The notes beneath the pieces are model-generated. The model was not told where the DNA came from, did no database searches, and was given only the letters and a program-made list of their open reading frames with translations. From an uncultured bacterium (GTDB lineage Bacteria; Planctomycetota; Phycisphaerae; Phycisphaerales; SM1A02), in assembly GCA_903927725.1 (NCBI GenBank), contig CAIYOC010000061.1, positions 1-39,791 on the forward strand: a DNA stretch of 39,791 nucleotides, in the 5' to 3' direction. This document shows, piece by piece, positions 35,023 through 39,791 of this stretch. A program made the translations under genes and the position numbers. Each line of letters opens with the position of its first letter. The first letter of the stretch is position 1.

Positions 35023-36921
35023 TCACTTCGCGGCCGGGGCGGCACCCTTCTCGAGTTCCGCGATGCGGGCGAGCATGCGATCCTTCATGAACCCGATGAA
35101 CGGGCGCATGGCTTCGGGGGCTGCGGCGGCCTGCGCATCGAATTGACCGATGCCTTCCTTGAGCTTGGCCAGGTCGGTCTCGGCCGCGATGCGCTTGAGG
35201 GCCTGCTTGGCCATCGCCTGCATCTGCGGGGGCAGCGCCGCAAGAGCCGGATCGGTCGGCTCGTCGGCGGTGGTGCCGGCGGGCGCCGCCTTGCGCACGT
35301 AGGTCGCCACGCTGCGGTTGGTGGGCTCGAAGTACTTCTTGGCCACGCGCTGGATGTCGGCCGGGGTCACTGCGAGGAGCTTGCCGCTCTCGCTGTTCAC
35401 CTCGCGCCAGTCGCCGAGCGACGCGCTCACGCCCAGCTGGAGCATGATGAAGAAGTTGTTCTGCAGGCGGCGGTACTCATCGGCAGCGATGCCGTTGCGC
35501 ACCTTCTGCAATTCCTGCTCGCCGACCGGTTCGGCCTGCAGCCGCTGGAGCTGCCCGTACCAGCCGTCCTCGAGCTGGCGAGGAGTCGCGTCGCCCTTGA
35601 CCTCGGCGCTGAAGGAGAATGCTCCTGCGTACTTGCGCGAGTCCTGGCGGGCGCCGGCGCCCGAGGCCACGCCTGAGCCCTCGACCATGGTCTTGTACAG
35701 GCGGCCAGTGCGGCCGTTGAGGATCTGCGACATCACCTCAAGGGCGTAGGAGTCGGCGTGCTGGAAGGGCACCGTGTGGTAGCGCACCTCGACCTGGGGC
35801 TCGGTCTCGGCCTGGGCGTTCATGCGCATCTCGGCGAGCTGGGGCACCTCGAGCGTGACGACCGGCGGCGGCGTGGCGCCGCGCTTGAGCCGGCTGAAGT
35901 AGCGCTTCAGCATCGGCTTGACCTTGGCGGCATCGAAGTCGCCCACAATCACGCCGGTCAGGTTGTTGGGGCAGTAGTAGGTCTGGAAGTACCGCTGCGC
36001 CTCGTCCATCGTGTAGCTGTTGAGGTCGCTCGGCCAGCCGATGACCGGCCAGGAGTAGGGGCTCGACAGCCAGAACATGGCCTCGAACTGCTCGTCGAAC
36101 GTGCCCGTCGGCGTGCTCTCGGTGCGCAGGCGGCGCTCCTCGTGCACCACGTCGCGCTCCGAGAAGAACTCGCGGAACACGCTGTCGGTCAGGCGATCCG
36201 ACTCCATCCAGCACCAGAGCTCCATCTTGTTGCTCGGCACGTTGATGAAGTAGAAGGTCTGGTCGTAGCTCGTGAACGCGTTCATCCGGCTGCCGCCGCC
36301 CGCGGTGTAGAGCTGGTCGAACTCGTCCTTGACGATGCTGCCCTTGGTCTTCTGCTCGGCTTCGAGCTTGGCGATCTCGGCCTGTGCAGCCTTCATGGCG
36401 TCGGCATCCTTGGCCGGGTCCATCGAGCCGAGCTTGGCCTGCAGCGCGTTGATCGCCTCAGTGTTGGCGCGGCCCTGCTGGGCATCCATCATGCCCTTGA
36501 GCTCGGCGCGCAGGCGCTTCAGCTCCGGGGTGTCGTTGGCGGGGTTCCACGGGTCGTCGATCTCGCCGCGGTAGTAGCGTGCGTACTGGTCGCCCCAGAT
36601 CAGCTGGTTCATCCGGTCGCGCAGCGCCTTCTGGCCCGTGCGGAACTCCTCGTCGCGCTTGGGGTCACGCGTGGCGACCGTGTTGGTCCCCTTGAACATC
36701 ATGTGCTCGAAGAAGTGGCTGATGCCGGTGATGCCGGGGCGCTCGTTGGCGCTGCCGACCTTGGCGACCCAGCCGGCCGAGATCGTGTTCGGCTGGTCGT
36801 TGCGCGGCACGAGCAGGAACTCCATGCCGTTGTCGAGGGTGAAGACTTCCACGGGAAGCTGCTGCGCGGTGGCCGCGGCAGAGACGATGAGCGCAAGCGC
36901 GCTGCTGATCAGGTATCGCAT
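35023..36921 (-). CDS. M16-family zinc metallopeptidase (active subunit)
   Basis: [18 protein letters not shown] (HFFEH at 36703-36717), [38 protein letters not shown]; signal peptide. Confidence 0.88.
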   Translation of the reverse strand: MRYLISSALALIVSAAATAQQLPVEVFTLDNGMEFLLVPRNDQPNTISAGWVAKVGSANERPGITGISHFFEHMMFKGTNTVATRDPKRDEEFRTGQKALRDRMNQLIWGDQYARYYRGEIDDPWNPANDTPELKRLRAELKGMMDAQQGRANTEAINALQAKLGSMDPAKDADAMKAAQAEIAKLEAEQKTKGSIVKDEFDQLYTAGGGSRMNAFTSYDQTFYFINVPSNKMELWCWMESDRLTDSVFREFFSERDVVHEERRLRTESTPTGTFDEQFEAMFWLSSPYSWPVIGWPSDLNSYTMDEAQRYFQTYYCPNNLTGVIVGDFDAAKVKPMLKRYFSRLKRGATPPPVVTLEVPQLAEMRMNAQAETEPQVEVRYHTVPFQHADSYALEVMSQILNGRTGRLYKTMVEGSGVASGAGARQDSRKYAGAFSFSAEVKGDATPRQLEDGWYGQLQRLQAEPVGEQELQKVRNGIAADEYRRLQNNFFIMLQLGVSASLGDWREVNSESGKLLAVTPADIQRVAKKYFEPTNRSVATYVRKAAPAGTTADEPTDPALAALPPQMQAMAKQALKRIAAETDLAKLKEGIGQFDAQAAAAPEAMRPFIGFMKDRMLARIAELEKGAAPAAK

Positions 36922-37066
36922 GAGGTGCTCCAAGGGGGCGAGTCGGGCACTCTATGCGAGCCGCGTTCGAAGGCCCGGCCGGGTGGTCCGGCCACAAGGG
37001 ATCGCATTTGAGGCCGAATGGCGATCCTGCCCTTGTCCAAGCCCGGCTGCGGTCTACTCTTCCGAC

Positions 37067-38902
37067 ATGAGCCCACGAACTCTCTGCGTTGGCGTTATCG
37101 CCACCATGATGGCGTGCCTTCCAGCCGCCGCCCAGCTTCGTGTGGTGACCTACAACATTTCGGCTCTTGAGGGCAGCGCCACGGGCCTCCAGGCCGTCTT
37201 TTCGGCGTGCCATGCCGACGATCGGATCGGACCGGCCCAGCCCATCGACATCATCTGCTTTCAGGAGTGTCCGCAGGCCGCGGTGGGGCCGCTGGGCAAC
37301 CTGCTCGCCGCGTCGGCGCCGGCAGGCATCACCTATACGCGGGCTACCTACACCACGAGCTCATCGGAGGACGGGGCCACGGGCGCGCAGGCCCTCTTCT
37401 TCCGCACGGATCGCTTCAGCGAGATCACCAGCGGTCACGTCGACCTGTCCACGGGCGGCAGCCGCAACAGCGATCGCTGGCTGCTTCAAGTGTCCGGCTA
37501 CACGAGCACCGCGGCACGGCTCTACGTCTACAGCTCGCACCTGAAGGCCAGCAGCGGCAGCGCCAACGAGTCGGAGCGGCTCGCCGGCGCCACGACGCTG
37601 CGCAACAACGCCGACGCGCTTCCCGCTGGCAGCAACATCATCTTCCTCGGTGACTACAACATGTACACCAACTCCGAGTCGGGGTACGTGAAGATGACGA
37701 CCGGCGGCGTGCACCCGGCGATTGATCCGTGGGGCACGGCGAACTGGACCGGGGCCTCGAACGCGATCAAGCACACGCAATCGCCCCTCCTGACCAGCAC
37801 CAACCTTGTCGGAGGCGGGGTCGATGACCGCTTCGACCTGCATCTGTTCACCGGTGCGCTCAATGATGGTGCAGGGCTGGCGTACATCCCCGGCACGGTG
37901 CGCACCCTCGGCAACGACGGCAACCACTTCGACCTCGCCATCAACAACGGCAACAACAGCTATTACCCGAGCAACATCGCGCGTGGCAACGCATTGGCCG
38001 ACGCGCTGTTCGTCGCCAGCGACCACATGCCCGTGATCATGGAGTACCAGGTCCCGGCGTCCATGTCGGCCTCGCTCCAGGCGCTTCCGCCGCGCGTGCT
38101 CGTCGGTGCGGCGGTGCCGGTGCGTGCGGTCGTGAGCAACGTCGCGCAGGGCGTGTGGGCAGCAGGCATCGATGACCTGCCGTTCTCCGTGTCCGGCTCG
38201 CAGTTCGTCGTGGGTTCCGCGAGTGGGCAAGCGCCGCTCTCGCCAGCCACGTCGATCGGCCAGCTTGCGCTCAACACGTCCTCAGCCGGCATCGCGTCGG
38301 GCATCGTCACGGTGTCGACCACCGCGCAAGCCGCGGCGAATGCCTCGATCCAGCTTCCGGTCTCGGTGCAGGTCAGTGCGCACGCCAATCCGTCCTTCTC
38401 GCCCTCGGCCGACCAGGACACGCGAGCCTTGGCTTGGACCTTCCCCTCCGGAACCGTGAACGCGGAAATCGATGTCTCCATCGCGAACTTCGGGTTCGCA
38501 GGCACCGCGTCGCTCCTCATCATCGACGGGATCACCTCGTCGGGCCAGGCGATCTCTGCCGTGGCGGGCATCGGCTCGCAGGTCGGCGCGACGCCCGCCA
38601 CGATCCGGTTGCGGCTGCCAGGCAGTGCGGCGCTCGCGCCGGGCTCGTACCCCGCGACCGTGCAGGTGCTGTCGAGCGACGAGAACCTCCCGGGTCGGCA
38701 GTCCTTTTCGAGCACCATCAACGTCACGATCACGGTCGAGGGATCGTCGCGCCCCGAGGACATCAACCATGACGGTGTCGTGGACGGCGGCGACCTCGCG
38801 GTGCTCCTGTCCCAGTGGGGCGCTTCAGGTGATGCCGACATCGATGGCAGCGGCCTCGTCGATGGCTCTGACCTTGGCATGCTGCTCTCCGCCTGGGGCT
38901 GA
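37067..38902 (+). CDS. Secreted endonuclease/exonuclease/phosphatase-family protein with two C-terminal dockerin-like repeats
   Basis: [53 protein letters not shown]-terminal [21 protein letters not shown] and [21 protein letters not shown]. Confidence 0.88.
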   Translation: MSPRTLCVGVIATMMACLPAAAQLRVVTYNISALEGSATGLQAVFSACHADDRIGPAQPIDIICFQECPQAAVGPLGNLLAASAPAGITYTRATYTTSSSEDGATGAQALFFRTDRFSEITSGHVDLSTGGSRNSDRWLLQVSGYTSTAARLYVYSSHLKASSGSANESERLAGATTLRNNADALPAGSNIIFLGDYNMYTNSESGYVKMTTGGVHPAIDPWGTANWTGASNAIKHTQSPLLTSTNLVGGGVDDRFDLHLFTGALNDGAGLAYIPGTVRTLGNDGNHFDLAINNGNNSYYPSNIARGNALADALFVASDHMPVIMEYQVPASMSASLQALPPRVLVGAAVPVRAVVSNVAQGVWAAGIDDLPFSVSGSQFVVGSASGQAPLSPATSIGQLALNTSSAGIASGIVTVSTTAQAAANASIQLPVSVQVSAHANPSFSPSADQDTRALAWTFPSGTVNAEIDVSIANFGFAGTASLLIIDGITSSGQAISAVAGIGSQVGATPATIRLRLPGSAALAPGSYPATVQVLSSDENLPGRQSFSSTINVTITVEGSSRPEDINHDGVVDGGDLAVLLSQWGASGDADIDGSGLVDGSDLGMLLSAWG

Positions 38903-38905
38903 TGC

Positions 38906-39736
38906 ATGATCCGGACGTCGCTGATGTTCGCGGTGGCCACCATGCCGTGCATGGTCGCTCTCGCCGACTCCATCTCCCTCGGCTCGGCCGCCGATGCCAC
39001 GCTCATCCAGGAGCCGACCGGTGAGTACGCGCTCGGTGCCGCCTACAACGTCTACGCAGGCCGCATCGGCGACAACGGCGGCGCGACGATCCGGCGCGGG
39101 CTCATGCGCTTCAACTTCAGCGCGATCCCCGCGGGCAGCACCATCACGTCGGTGACGCTTCGGCTCTACATGAGCCAGACGCAATCGGGATCCCAGTCCG
39201 TCGGGCTGCATCGCTGCTCACTGGCGTGGACCGAGGGCACGGCCTTTGCGTTCGGGGGAGCGGGCACCAACGCCGGCATCGGCGACAGCACCTGGAACTA
39301 CCAGGTCTACCCAACGGTCTCCTGGCCGACACCCGGCGGTGCGTTCGCGGCCACCGCCAGCGCCACGAAGGCTGTCTCCGCTGTCGGCTTCTACTCATGG
39401 AGCTCGACTGCCGCGCTGGTGGCCGATGTCCAGTCGTGGGTCAACAACCCGGCCTCCAACCACGGCTGGGTCCTCAAGGGCAACGAAGCTGCCTCGACCA
39501 CCGTCAAGCGGTTCGAATCACGCGAGGCTGCAGCGAACCAGCCGCTGCTGGTCGTGAACTACCTGCCGCCGTCGAACCGCCCCGCGGACCTGAATTCGAG
39601 CGGCACCGTCGACGGCGCGGACCTGGCGATCCTGCTGAGCCAGTGGGGAGCGGGGGCATCGAGCCCGGCTGACTTGACAGATGACGGCGTCGTCAACGGT
39701 GGGGACCTCGCGGTCCTGCTCGGCGATTGGGGCTGA
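38906..39736 (+). CDS. Secreted DNRLRE/CBM96-like protein with two C-terminal dockerin-like repeats
   Basis: SADATLIQEP, RRGLMRFNFSAIPAGSTITSVTLRLYMSQTQSGSQSVGLHRCSLAWTEGTA; NHGWVLKGNEAASTTVKRFESREA; C-terminal DLNSSGTVDGADLAILLSQWG and [21 protein letters not shown]. Confidence 0.85.
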   Translation: MIRTSLMFAVATMPCMVALADSISLGSAADATLIQEPTGEYALGAAYNVYAGRIGDNGGATIRRGLMRFNFSAIPAGSTITSVTLRLYMSQTQSGSQSVGLHRCSLAWTEGTAFAFGGAGTNAGIGDSTWNYQVYPTVSWPTPGGAFAATASATKAVSAVGFYSWSSTAALVADVQSWVNNPASNHGWVLKGNEAASTTVKRFESREAAANQPLLVVNYLPPSNRPADLNSSGTVDGADLAILLSQWGAGASSPADLTDDGVVNGGDLAVLLGDWG

Positions 39737-39791
39737 ATTCACGGTTCCTGGCGGCCTCGGAGGGCCGGGGCGGCCTGGGTATCGGATAGCG

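Noticed and set aside
33156-35090. 644-aa plus-strand ORF
   Set aside because: Antisense to the M16-like gene and overlapping the murJ 3' end; no recognisable domain.
39509-39526. tRNA T-arm-like GCGGTTCGAATCACGC
   Set aside because: Lies inside the DNRLRE coding frame (VKRFESRE); no acceptor, D or anticodon arms seen at proper spacing.
1-39791. CRISPR array, transposon, prophage or defence island
   Set aside because: No spaced direct repeats, transposase, integrase, phage structural or restriction genes recognised; content is mainly housekeeping and secreted proteins.

Overview
GC-rich chromosomal window whose gene content looks planctomycete, probably Phycisphaerae. That taxonomic guess rests on codon bias, secreted proteins ending in (D)xNxDGxVDGxDLxxLLxxWG dockerin-like repeats, and a CxxCGxDLRG zinc ribbon. 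I support about 26 protein-coding genes, mostly housekeeping: tsaB, psd, mutY, gatA/gatC, an RND efflux pair, a ROK kinase, a Nif3-like protein, PIN-PhoH, pabB, ppdK, a GDH-family protein, HIT, nadC, birA, ParA, a VanZ-like protein, an FAD oxidoreductase, murJ, an M16 peptidase pair, and three secreted proteins with C-terminal dockerin-like repeats. I recognised no rRNA, tRNA, CRISPR array, transposase or prophage. No clear multi-gene defence or novel system is evident. The most unusual signals are: (1) a glutamate-dehydrogenase-family protein whose catalytic Lys is Ala (PFGGAAGG) and whose catalytic Asp appears to be Glu, coupled to ppdK and a CBM9-like lipoprotein; (2) an HTH protein with LADSG repeats and two C-terminal TM helices, whose start codon overlaps that of mutY; (3) a ROK protein that has lost the whole zinc-binding motif; (4) a VanZ-like protein with two zinc ribbons; (5) paired EF-hand-like C-terminal tags; (6) a strong hairpin spanning the murJ stop codon. 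All family calls come from reading motifs by eye; no database search was run.
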